A stretch of DNA of 64,000 nt from CAYVRJ01 sp964453645 (GTDB taxonomy: Bacteria > Bacillota > Clostridia > Christensenellales > JAWKQI01): contig CAYVRJ010000009.1 in assembly GCA_964453645.1 (NCBI GenBank), positions 39,676 to 103,675 on the forward strand, given 5' to 3'. This document shows positions 1 to 6,376 of the stretch, in pieces. Below the pieces are notes generated by a model, which saw nothing but the letters and a program-made list of their open reading frames with translations, made no database searches and was not told the origin of the DNA. Position 1 is the first letter of the stretch; the number at the start of each line of letters is the position of its first letter. Position numbers and translations under genes: made by a program.

Positions 1-25
1 CCCGTTTGATCATAAAGAAAGTTTT

Positions 26-183
26 CTTGGGGCGCTGCCCCATACCCCTCGTTTCGCAGGGCACTGCCCTGCTTAGAGCTTGGGGGAATGAATCCCCCTT
101 AAACCCCTCACATGTTCAATTATACCCTAATCTTTGCATCAAGAAGTTTTTGGGTTTCCAAAGGGGATTTTTACAAAAAACCC
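26..183. repeat. Palindromic intergenic repeat block R1
   Basis: This block holds a row of short hairpins: GGGGCGCTGCCCC, GCAGGGCACTGCCCTGC and GGGGGAATGAATCCCCC. They are followed by the A/T-tract module that starts AAGTTTTTGGG. It lies downstream of rpsT, beyond that gene's own terminator. The central GCAAAGC module seen in other blocks is missing or eroded here. Confidence 0.8.
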
Positions 184-186
184 AAT

Positions 187-215
187 GCAAAAAAGCCCAT
201 GATAAACAATGGGCT
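187..215 (-). terminator. Rho-independent terminator of rpsT
   Basis: Read on the minus strand, a 7-bp stem AGCCCAT/ATGGGCT closes an 8-nt loop and is followed by a run of six T. It lies 27 nt beyond the rpsT stop codon. Confidence 0.85.
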
Positions 216-242
216 AACTATATGAAACCTAAGAAACGTCGC

Positions 243-512
243 TTACGCCTGAGAAGCCTTGTTAAGAGCAATGGCCATTCTTGCCTTCTTGCGGTTGGCC
301 TTGTTCTTGTGAATGGTGCCCTTTCTTGCGGCACTGTCCAGCGAAGACTGCACGACATCGTATTCCACCTGAGCGGTTTTCACGTCACTAGCAGCTACAG
401 CAGTTTCGAACTTTTTAATTTTATTTTTAAGTCCTGTCTTGATGGACTTGTTGCGCTCATGTTTGACAGCAGTCACCAACACACGCTTTTTAGCAGATTT
501 AATATTAGGCAT
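243..512 (-). CDS. rpsT: 30S ribosomal protein S20
   Basis: The 89-residue basic protein is S20, a primary 16S rRNA-binding protein of the small ribosomal subunit. It has the family N-terminus MPNIKSAKKR, lysine-rich helices and the C-terminal region with NKANRKKARMA. The start at 512 is chosen because the family begins MPNIKSAKKR and because an AGGGGAG ribosome binding site lies 9 nt upstream. A longer reading from 542 would add ten unrelated residues. The gene stands alone with a strong terminator. Length is normal for the family and nothing is unusual. Confidence 0.97.
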   Translation of the reverse strand: MPNIKSAKKRVLVTAVKHERNKSIKTGLKNKIKKFETAVAASDVKTAQVEYDVVQSSLDSAARKGTIHKNKANRKKARMAIALNKASQA

Positions 513-650
513 ATTTGTACACTCCCCTGTTTTATACTGCAAGTGGTATTATATCATCACAAATACTGAAAATCAAGCATTTTTTTTATATTATAGATAA
601 TTTATTGAAACCATAATTTTAATTACACTTTTTAGATGTTTCACAAACCC

Positions 651-1151
651 TCATTCACCTTCTGTTATTGCCACTTCTCCCCCGGAGTCTCCCCCAGCAT
701 CCCCAGAACTCTGCCCAGTGGAATTTTCAGCAGTGGCATAACTGCCATGTACCGCAGAAACAATGCCTTCCTCTTTCGTCTCTTCGTCTCCGCTAATATC
801 CTCTTGCTTCTTATTCGAAGGCTTTTCGTTGATTAATGCCAAGAGCAGAGCACGCATATATAAATCGGGAGCATATTTCATTAAGAACATTTTGTCCTTC
901 ATAGAAACTTTGTCACCCTTCATAATGCTGTGTGCAATCTTCGAACACTTTGCATAGTTTTCCAAACCATACAGGTCGTCCGGGGCATTTTTTAAGTCCT
1001 CAATGGCCTTTAAATACTCTCCATATTTGCCCGAGGGAACAAAGGAATCCAACTCTTGCGGTTTTTTTAAAGCTTCACTCTTTGTTTGATCGATGATTCC
1101 TTGGATGTATGTCTGGGTTACAGACTTTGTGCTACTGGTTGGTGTGATCAT
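651..1151 (-). CDS. Unknown protein, paralogue of the gene at 1549-2040
   Basis: I do not recognise this 166-residue, soluble, acidic protein. It aligns along its length with the product of 1549-2040. Shared elements are TQTYIQG near residue 13, DSFVPS near 35, VSMKDKMFL near 82, APDLY near 93 and DISGDE near 117. After that, both tails are low-complexity and acidic. No signal peptide or membrane segment is seen. A GGGAGG site lies 8 nt before the start. Upstream is a TAAA-N15-TTTCGATA motif shared with two other genes, which resembles a sigma-28 (motility) promoter. A motility or surface role is only an inference from that promoter. Confidence 0.85.
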   Translation of the reverse strand: MITPTSSTKSVTQTYIQGIIDQTKSEALKKPQELDSFVPSGKYGEYLKAIEDLKNAPDDLYGLENYAKCSKIAHSIMKGDKVSMKDKMFLMKYAPDLYMRALLLALINEKPSNKKQEDISGDEETKEEGIVSAVHGSYATAENSTGQSSGDAGGDSGGEVAITEGE

Positions 1152-1173
1152 AACAAGTACCTCCCGTTTACAC

Positions 1174-1200
1174 TATCGAAACAAAACTATTGATTATTTA
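1174..1200 (-). promoter_or_regulatory. Sigma-28-like promoter of the gene at 651-1151
   Basis: On the minus strand TAAA (1197-1200) is followed 15 nt later by TTTCGATA (1174-1181). The known sigma-D/FliA pattern is TAAA, a spacer of about 15 nt, then GCCGATAA. The same GTTTCGATA core precedes the genes starting at 2040 and 45599. Confidence 0.45.
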
Positions 1201-1249
1201 GCAATCAATGGTCAAATTGGATGATACTACCCAAATTCAAATTTATGTA

Positions 1250-1278
1250 TTGCAGCATTTGTCGAATTATGGTATTGT
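1250..1278 (+). promoter_or_regulatory. Promoter of toxin gene 1
   Basis: TTGCAG (1250-1255), a 17-nt spacer, and TATTGT (1273-1278) with a TG extension of the -10 box. The second locus has the same arrangement (TTGCAT-N17-TATTGT). The predicted start near 1285 gives a leader of about 60 nt. Confidence 0.7.
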
Positions 1279-1315
1279 ATATGGATAAGAGTGCACTGGG
1301 TGGACGGTTGATGCT

Positions 1316-1340
1316 CCTCAATCACAAAAGATTGGGGGTG
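1316..1340 (+). promoter_or_regulatory. Hairpin sequestering the toxin 1 ribosome binding site
   Basis: CCTCAATC (1316-1323) pairs with GATTGGGG (1330-1337) around a 6-nt loop. This buries most of the GGGGGTGAT ribosome binding site just before the ATG at 1346. The homologous hairpin at locus 2 replaces the one T-G wobble by a C-G pair. Confidence 0.65.
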
Positions 1341-1345
1341 ATATA

Positions 1346-1435
1346 ATGGATATGAATTTAGCAGTGAACCTGCTTCATCTCTTAGTATCCGTTATCGCTC
1401 TGATCGTTGCAATTAAGCAACTAAAGAACCGATAA
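1346..1435 (+). CDS. Small membrane peptide, type I toxin candidate (locus 1)
   Basis: A 29-residue peptide starts MDMNLAVNLLHLLVSVIALI, forms a single hydrophobic helix over about residues 5-23, and ends in a basic tail KQLKNR. Small one-helix peptides with a charged C-terminus are typical of type I toxins such as TisB, Fst and the TxpA/BsrG group, which insert into the inner membrane. The gene has its own promoter, a strong but hairpin-masked ribosome binding site, and an antisense RNA gene converging on its 3' end. A near-identical copy lies at 30261-30350, with one residue changed (Asn8 to Ser). Toxicity is inferred, not shown. Confidence 0.75.
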   Translation: MDMNLAVNLLHLLVSVIALIVAIKQLKNR

Positions 1436-1437
1436 TA

Positions 1438-1528
1438 GCAAGAACAACCGTCACGTCGAACTGAACGGTTGTTCTAAATTATAAACTTCTTCATTTGGAG
1501 CAAACTGTTTCACCACAGTGTGCTCTTT
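1438..1528 (-). ncRNA. Antisense antitoxin RNA candidate of locus 1
   Basis: The RNA would start near 1528 from a consensus promoter and end at the shared hairpin. It overlaps the 3' end of the toxin mRNA. Its 5' end can fold into a stem GAGCACACTG/CAGTTTGCTC with one internal mismatch and an 8-nt loop containing GGTGAAA. The same stem, with the mismatch at the same place and several compensating base changes, is predicted for the locus 2 RNA. Confidence 0.7.
1441..1475. terminator. Bidirectional terminator shared by toxin 1 and its antisense RNA
   Basis: The 11-bp perfect stem AGAACAACCGT/ACGGTTGTTCT has a 13-nt loop. T-runs are weak on both sides, so termination may be incomplete. The equivalent hairpin at locus 2 has better T-runs. 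Confidence 0.7.
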
Positions 1529-1534
1529 GTATTT

Positions 1535-1563
1535 ATTATACAGTTTCCTCAGCCCTCTGTCAA
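1535..1563 (-). promoter_or_regulatory. Promoter of antitoxin RNA 1
   Basis: A perfect TTGACA-N17-TATAAT promoter with -35 at 1558-1563 and -10 at 1535-1540. The -35 box lies inside the last codons of the gene at 1549-2040, so the two are physically linked. Confidence 0.85.
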
Positions 1564-2040
1564 GACCGCGTCTTCCAAAGTTTCCTCTATTCTTTGTGGA
1601 ACAGACAGCGTTTCAACGGGTGCAACACGTTCAACAGACGATTTTGTCTCGTTGGAACTCTTTTCGTCGTCCTCGTCTCCGCTGATATCCTTGAGGCGAC
1701 TGTCCTTGGGTTTGTCGCTGTTAATGGCGTAGAGTAGAGCACGGGTGTATAAATCGGGGGCATTTTTGATTAGGAACATTTTGTCCTTCATGGAGACTTT
1801 CTCCCCCGCAATCATGCGCTGTGCAATTTTCACGCACTTTAAATAGTTGTCTGTCTGTTTGGATAATGCGGGAATTTGTTCCAGCTCTTCCACGGCCTGC
1901 AAATATTCGTTATATTTATCCGAGGGCACAAAGGAATCCTGCTCTTTGAGCGGAATCCCTCCCTCATTCTTTGTTTTATCGACGAAACCTTGAATGTATG
2001 TCTGTGTGATAGAGTGTACACTGTTGATCTGTGATATCAT
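1549..2040 (-). CDS. Unknown protein, paralogue of the gene at 651-1151
   Basis: This 163-residue protein is the second member of the pair. It carries TQTYIQG, DSFVPSDKYNEYLQA, VSMKDKMFL, APDLYTRALL and DISGDEDDE in the same order as its paralogue. The central half is conserved and the acidic tail diverges. I place the start at 2040 because a GGAGG site lies 9 nt upstream and the two N-termini then align. An upstream ATG at 2049 abuts the binding site. A sigma-28-like promoter lies upstream. The last codons contain the -35 box of antitoxin RNA 1, which may restrict sequence change there. The function is unknown. Confidence 0.85.
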   Translation of the reverse strand: MISQINSVHSITQTYIQGFVDKTKNEGGIPLKEQDSFVPSDKYNEYLQAVEELEQIPALSKQTDNYLKCVKIAQRMIAGEKVSMKDKMFLIKNAPDLYTRALLYAINSDKPKDSRLKDISGDEDDEKSSNETKSSVERVAPVETLSVPQRIEETLEDAVLTEG

Positions 2041-2066
2041 AACCAACATCCTCCGTTCACTCTCAA

Positions 2067-2092
2067 TATCGAAACATTCTTTTAAAAACTTA
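2067..2092 (-). promoter_or_regulatory. Sigma-28-like promoter of the gene at 1549-2040
   Basis: On the minus strand TAAG (2089-2092) is followed by GTTT-like sequence and, 14 nt later, TTTCGATA (2067-2074). It is the best of the three matches to the TAAAGTTT...CGATAT motility promoter pattern. Confidence 0.45.
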
Positions 2093-2096
2093 GCAA

Positions 2097-3023
2097 TTAT
2101 TGGTCAGAAGGGGTTAAAATGGACAACAGCTTCTGATCCAACTCGTTGGCCGTAATGTGGCCCATGGTGCGCAAGCGGAAGTTCATGGCTGCCACTTCCA
2201 AGATGATGGCCAGATTTCGGCCAGGGCGCACGGGGATGGTCATCTTTGGGATTTTAACGCCCAGTATGGTGATAAACTCTTGGGTAATACCCAAGCGGTC
2301 GATGCCCGAAATATCTCCCGGTTCTAAATAGATGCACAGTTCGATGGACTTTTCCTGCATAACCGAACCCAAACCATAGAGCGTTGCCACGTCGATAATA
2401 CCCATGCCCCGAATTTCCATCATGTGGCGGACGATATCGGGGGATTTGCCGATGAGTTCGTTGTCCGCAAGTTTGCGAATCTCCACCACGTCGTCGGCAA
2501 CCAAGCGGTGTCCACGCTTCACAAGCTCCAGTGCGGTTTCGGATTTACCAACGCCCGATTCACCCATAATCATCATACCCACGCCGTATACGTCCATAAG
2601 CCCACCGTGGCGGGAGATGGAAGGTGCCAAGGTGTTATCTAAATACTGTGTTGCTTTGTGGGAGAGTTTGGTTGTTGTCAACCCCGACATGAGCACAGGT
2701 ACGTCGTATTTCTTGGCGTATTCGATCATCTCGTCGGGAGGGGTTAAGTTACGCCCGATGATGACGCAGGGAAGGGGATGGGAGAAGAAATAGTCCAAAC
2801 GCTCGGAACGGATTTCGGGGGGAAGGTCTTGCAAATAGGTCATCTCCACCATGCCGAAGAGTTGAATCCTCTCCTTTGCAAAGTATTCAAAATAACCCGA
2901 CATTTGTAATCCGGGACGATTTAAGTCGCTGGTATCGATCTCCATTTTGTCACGCTTGCCCAGATAGATGATATCTAGTTTTAGCTCCTGTGCAAAGTCG
3001 CGAATGGACAGGTTTCTCTTCAT
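2097..3023 (-). CDS. hprK: HPr kinase/phosphorylase
   Basis: The 308-residue bifunctional enzyme phosphorylates and dephosphorylates HPr on Ser46, linking glycolytic state to carbon catabolite control. The N-terminal domain is followed by a C-terminal kinase domain with the P-loop GESGVGKS (about 154-161), a preceding SRHGG with the conserved His, and the family signature EIRGMGIIDV (about 203-212). Length is normal. A GGAGG site lies 8 nt from the ATG. It overlaps nothing and is 3 nt from the HAD gene, so the two are co-transcribed, with the HAD gene first. Confidence 0.97.
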   Translation of the reverse strand: MKRNLSIRDFAQELKLDIIYLGKRDKMEIDTSDLNRPGLQMSGYFEYFAKERIQLFGMVEMTYLQDLPPEIRSERLDYFFSHPLPCVIIGRNLTPPDEMIEYAKKYDVPVLMSGLTTTKLSHKATQYLDNTLAPSISRHGGLMDVYGVGMMIMGESGVGKSETALELVKRGHRLVADDVVEIRKLADNELIGKSPDIVRHMMEIRGMGIIDVATLYGLGSVMQEKSIELCIYLEPGDISGIDRLGITQEFITILGVKIPKMTIPVRPGRNLAIILEVAAMNFRLRTMGHITANELDQKLLSILTPSDQ

Positions 3024-3026
3024 GTA

Positions 3027-3821
3027 CTATGCCTCCAGAATAAATTTTTCCAAAGCCTTGGCAACGCCTAAGTTGTCGTTTGTATCGGTGATGTAATTTG
3101 CGTATTCTTTCACGTGGGGTAATGCGTTCTTAACGCAAATGCCTAGCCCCGCAAGTTTTAGCATTTCAATATCCACTTCGTTGTCCCCGATGGCAATGAC
3201 CTCTTCCTTTACTATGCCGTAATAGTTGAGTAAAAATTCAAGAGCTGTGCCCTTGTTGGTGTGAGGCTCAACGATATCCACGTACATGGGGCGGGAGCGG
3301 AAAAAGCGCAGGTTCGGAAAGTCCTGCTGCATTTGCTTTTGAATTTCCACGATTTTATCAGGATCGTCGATGATGAGTGCCTTTGGGGATTCCACGTTGG
3401 GGTTTAGTATATAGTTGCGGTCTTCAATGCCGTTAAACTTCTGATGTTTCGCATAGTGGGCTGAAAAGCGGTTTTCCTTTGCATAGATAAAATCTTCGTT
3501 GGTATAGAGCTGAATGTGAATGTCTCTATCTAGGCAATATTGAACCAACGCATGTGTCGTTTTGGGATCCATGGCGTTGGAGAATAGGTTGGTTCCGTCG
3601 TAGTTTGTGATGAGGGCACCTGCATAGGTGATGCAGGGGGTAGTCAGGCCCAATTCTTTGATGAATATCCGTGCCGAGCGGATCATACGGCCGGTGGCGA
3701 TGATGACAGTGACACCTGCGTTCACTACCTTTTGGATGGTTTGTTTTGTATAGTCGTCTATTGTTGAGTTGCTAGTAAGAAGCGTGTCGTCTAAGTCGAT
3801 GGCAACGAGTTTGTAGTTCAT
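3027..3821 (-). CDS. Cof-type HAD-IIB sugar-phosphate phosphatase
   Basis: The 264-residue hydrolase has the HAD nucleophile motif DLDDTLL at residues 9-15, the Thr motif in VIIATGRM near 40, and the C-terminal GDNEVDIEML metal-binding motif near 218. The cap domain between them is of the Cof/YidA type, whose members dephosphorylate sugar phosphates and nucleotides. The exact substrate cannot be read. It is the first gene of a pair with hprK. Confidence 0.92.
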   Translation of the reverse strand: MNYKLVAIDLDDTLLTSNSTIDDYTKQTIQKVVNAGVTVIIATGRMIRSARIFIKELGLTTPCITYAGALITNYDGTNLFSNAMDPKTTHALVQYCLDRDIHIQLYTNEDFIYAKENRFSAHYAKHQKFNGIEDRNYILNPNVESPKALIIDDPDKIVEIQKQMQQDFPNLRFFRSRPMYVDIVEPHTNKGTALEFLLNYYGIVKEEVIAIGDNEVDIEMLKLAGLGICVKNALPHVKEYANYITDTNDNLGVAKALEKFILEA

Positions 3822-3921
3822 TGATGTCCCCCAAATTCCTCATAGTACATATATATTTATTATACAGTGAATTTAGAAAAAAGCAAAGTATTTTGAAAAA
3901 TAATTGCGATGTTTGTTTAAA

Positions 3922-4094
3922 ATGGGGCGTTGCCCCAAACCCCACCAAAGGGTATTTTTAAAAAAATACCCTTTGGAAACCCAAAAACTTTTTGACGCAA
4001 AAGCATTCGCTTTTGCTAAGGCTTATTCTTAATTATCCCCTTAGCAAAACGATCGCTTTGCGATAACGGGTGCAGGGACTAGTAGTCCCCCTAA
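3922..4094. repeat. Palindromic intergenic repeat block R2
   Basis: Order from left: GGGGCGTTGCCCC, the A/T-tract hairpin (AAAGGGTATTTTT paired with AAAAATACCCTTT), two copies of the GCAAAGC-type palindrome facing each other (TAAGG and CCTTA between them), then GGGACTAGTAGTCCC. It is the mirror orientation of R6 and lies 3' of the fetAB-like operon. Confidence 0.85.
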
Positions 4095-4102
4095 TAAATT
4101 AC

Positions 4103-4885
4103 CTACTTAAACACTTCATTCTTTAGCATGTGGTAGTCGTCAAACGCAATGCGGCTCATAAACCAAATGGACAACAGCGCCGTGGCATACTGCACAGCAA
4201 AAATAACAACTAAAATCGCAAACTGATACAAAATTGCCGTGGCAGGATTCGCCCCACCAAGAATCTGCCCCGTGGTCATACCCGGCAAAGCAACAATCCC
4301 CGTTGCAGCCATGGACGCAATAATGGGGCTCAACGCCTTCTTTATGCCCTCCTTAACAAACCCGCTTAGTGCCTCCGCCTTGGTCGCCCCATAACACAGT
4401 GCGTTTTTATACTGCACCTCCCGCTTCTTCACTTGGGTCAGCACATACTCACAGCTAAGAATCACACTCTTTAAACTGTTGCCCAGCACCATACCCCCAA
4501 TGGTTATTAAATATCGTGCCGTAAACACGTTATCGAGGGCGAGAATTAATCCGTTAAAATAGAGGAGCAGCAGGGACACCGGCAGCAGCAGGGATATAAA
4601 AATAGCGGCGAAGGTGGGTCGAATCCTAAACTTTGCCCCCGATATCACACTAAAGGTGGTGATTGCGATCATGAGCAGGATATACCCAATATTTAAAAAT
4701 ACGTTGTCGTAGTAAAACAGTACGTTTAAATAAAACACAGCCAGTGCGAGCTGCACCCCCATGCGCAGCACCGAAATGATAGTCTGTTTGTTTAAACCAA
4801 GCTTTAATTTATGGTTGGCAAAGAGGATGGGCAGTATGAGCAGCAGACAAAACAGCACCCCCCAAAGGGTTATTTCCTGACTCAT
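4103..4885 (-). CDS. fetB: FetB/YbbM-family ABC exporter permease
   Basis: The 260-residue polytopic membrane protein belongs to the UPF0014/FetB family. It has about seven hydrophobic segments and the conserved stretch LPGMTTGQILGGANP near residue 200. Escherichia coli FetAB exports iron and protects against oxidative stress. The partner ATPase lies directly upstream. Between them is one copy of the leader element with a hairpin and a GGGAG site. Iron as the substrate is inferred from the family. Confidence 0.85.
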   Translation of the reverse strand: MSQEITLWGVLFCLLLILPILFANHKLKLGLNKQTIISVLRMGVQLALAVFYLNVLFYYDNVFLNIGYILLMIAITTFSVISGAKFRIRPTFAAIFISLLLPVSLLLLYFNGLILALDNVFTARYLITIGGMVLGNSLKSVILSCEYVLTQVKKREVQYKNALCYGATKAEALSGFVKEGIKKALSPIIASMAATGIVALPGMTTGQILGGANPATAILYQFAILVVIFAVQYATALLSIWFMSRIAFDDYHMLKNEVFK

Positions 4886-4942
4886 AAAAAACTCCCTTCC
4901 ACCGTTTCACTCGTGGTACAAATAGTTATTAAAGAATCTTTC
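4886..4942 (-). repeat. Leader element copy a (before fetB)
   Basis: It contains the palindrome AAAGATTCTTT, then CTATTTGTACCACGAG, a short hairpin, and GGAAGGGAG just before the ATG. Compared with other copies the outer G-C pair of the hairpin is A-T here, a compensating change. The TGA stop of the upstream ATPase gene overlaps its first bases. Confidence 0.6.
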
Positions 4943-5531
4943 AAACGAAAGTAACCTCCCTGTAGTTAAATCCCTCCTCGTGGGAAATGATCAGCACCGT
5001 TGCAGACAGTTGGTCAATCATGGAAATCACCGTTTCACGTGAAACACTGTCTAAGTTGGCAAGGGGTTCGTCCAACAAATAGAGTGGGTTGTTTAAGGTG
5101 CATGCGAGTGCGAGGGACAACCTGCACCGCTCCCCCGCACTCAAACTTCCAAGGGTTTTATTAGATAGCTCCAACTTAAGCTTTTCCGCCCATTCATAAA
5201 ACACAGTATTCTCTTTTTTGGCGTTGGCAGCATAGTTTAAAATTTCGTGCACATACTCTTGTGCCGGTATATCTGTTGCGGGAAGTTCCCCGGCATAGGA
5301 GATTTTCTTTCGAACGTCGTATACTGTTTTTGGAGACAGGTGTATTCCGTCCACCCAAATCTCTCCCTTATCGGGTTTCACAATACCCATGATGGAGCGA
5401 AAGAGGGTTGTCTTTCCCCTGCCCGAGGGTGCACGGAGCACAACTTTTTCTCCTTTATCTAGGTTTAAAGAAAAGTCTTGAAACAGGACTTTTTCTCCAT
5501 ATGATTTACTCAAGTTTTTTATTTTTAACAC
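4941..5531 (-). CDS. fetA: FetA/YbbL-like ABC transporter ATPase
   Basis: The 196-residue ATP-binding subunit has Walker A APSGRGKTT near residue 34, a signature LSAGERCRLSLA near 133 and Walker B LYLLDEPLANLD near 151. It is short, as FetA-type proteins are. The start is GTG with GAGGTGA upstream, behind an extended -10 TGTTATAAT. The reading frame includes an almost perfect parS sequence at 5031-5046 (codons for DSVSRET). The gene is divergent from hpf. Confidence 0.85.
   Translation of the reverse strand: MLKIKNLSKSYGEKVLFQDFSLNLDKGEKVVLRAPSGRGKTTLFRSIMGIVKPDKGEIWVDGIHLSPKTVYDVRKKISYAGELPATDIPAQEYVHEILNYAANAKKENTVFYEWAEKLKLELSNKTLGSLSAGERCRLSLALACTLNNPLYLLDEPLANLDSVSRETVISMIDQLSATVLIISHEEGFNYREVTFV
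5031..5046. other. parS-like site inside the ABC ATPase gene
   Basis: CGTTTCACGTGAAACA matches the Spo0J/ParB binding site TGTTTCACGTGAAACA at 15 of 16 positions. Intragenic parS sites are known in Bacillus subtilis. Confidence 0.7.
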
Positions 5532-5575
5532 GTCGTCACCTCTTCTGTATTATAACACAGGAGCAATAATTGATG

Positions 5576-5604
5576 TTGATTTTTTGGCAGATTGGGTCTA
5601 TACT
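5576..5604 (+). promoter_or_regulatory. Promoter of hpf
   Basis: TTGATT, a 17-nt spacer and TATACT lie 38 nt before the start codon. An AAAGGAGG ribosome binding site follows at 5626-5633. Confidence 0.55.
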
Positions 5605-5641
5605 ATCAGTAGGTAAAATTTATATAAAGGAGGACTTTCCA

Positions 5642-6172
5642 ATGCGTATTTTGATTAACGCAAAGAATATGGAGGTATCCGATTATCTGCGGGACGTGGT
5701 TGAGAAGAAAGTCGGCAAACTTGCCCGCTATTTCCAGAGCGGCACCGATGCACACGTCAACATGTCGATCCAAAAGAGCAGGCACATCGTGGAGGTAACC
5801 ATTCCTTTCGACGGCATTGTCATGCGGGCGGAAGAGGCCACCGGGGATATGTATGCATCCATCGACGGAGCGCTCAAAAAGCTGGAGAGGCAGATTCGCA
5901 AACACCGAACCAAGATTGAACGACGGCTGCACACCGATGCCTTTGTAGGTGCACCGGTATACGAAGATGACGGCGATGCATTTGAAGATTTAGAGCTGAT
6001 GCGCACCAAGAAGTATACGGTTAAACCCATGTCTGTTGAAGAGGCGATTATGCAGCTTGAGATGCTCCACCACTCCTTTTTCGTATTTGTTAATTCCGAG
6101 ACCAATCAAGTAAACGTCATATATACCCGCCACGGCGGGGGCATCGGCTTGTTAGAGCCGGACTATTCTTAA
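5642..6172 (+). CDS. hpf: Long-form ribosome hibernation promoting factor
   Basis: The 176-residue protein is the long form of HPF, which dimerises 70S ribosomes into inactive 100S particles. The N-terminal S30AE domain spans about residues 1-95. After a linker, the C-terminal dimerisation domain starts near KKYTVKPMSVEEA and contains FFVFVNSETNQVNVIYTRH. The start is placed at 5642, 8 nt after AAAGGAGG; an earlier ATG at 5570 lies inside the promoter. It is monocistronic and convergent with recF across repeat block R3. Confidence 0.96.
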   Translation: MRILINAKNMEVSDYLRDVVEKKVGKLARYFQSGTDAHVNMSIQKSRHIVEVTIPFDGIVMRAEEATGDMYASIDGALKKLERQIRKHRTKIERRLHTDAFVGAPVYEDDGDAFEDLELMRTKKYTVKPMSVEEAIMQLEMLHHSFFVFVNSETNQVNVIYTRHGGGIGLLEPDYS

Positions 6173-6180
6173 GAGTTTAT

Positions 6181-6372
6181 TCGGGGGCTTCTCGCCCCCG
6201 TACCCCTCGGCAGGGGCATTACCCCTGCACCCATTACCGCAAAGCTATCGCTTTGCTAAAGTGTTGATATAAAATACACCTTAGTAAAAGCGATAGCTTT
6301 TGCTATAAGAGGGGTTCAAGGGGGAATCATTCCCCCTTGCGGGGTTTGGGGCTTAAGCCCCATAATAACCCC
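6181..6372. repeat. Palindromic intergenic repeat block R3
   Basis: From left: GGGGGCTTCTCGCCCCC, GCAGGGGCATTACCCCTGC, two facing GCAAAGC/GCAAAAGC palindromes, GGGGGAATCATTCCCCC and GGGGCTTAAGCCCC. It fills the convergent gap between hpf and recF. No separate T-tract terminator is seen for either gene, so the block itself may terminate both. Confidence 0.85.
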
Positions 6373-6376
6373 CCCT

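Noticed and set aside
6..569. 187-codon open frame on the plus strand at the left end
   Set aside because: It runs through repeat R1 and antisense to rpsT; no ribosome binding site and no recognisable motif.
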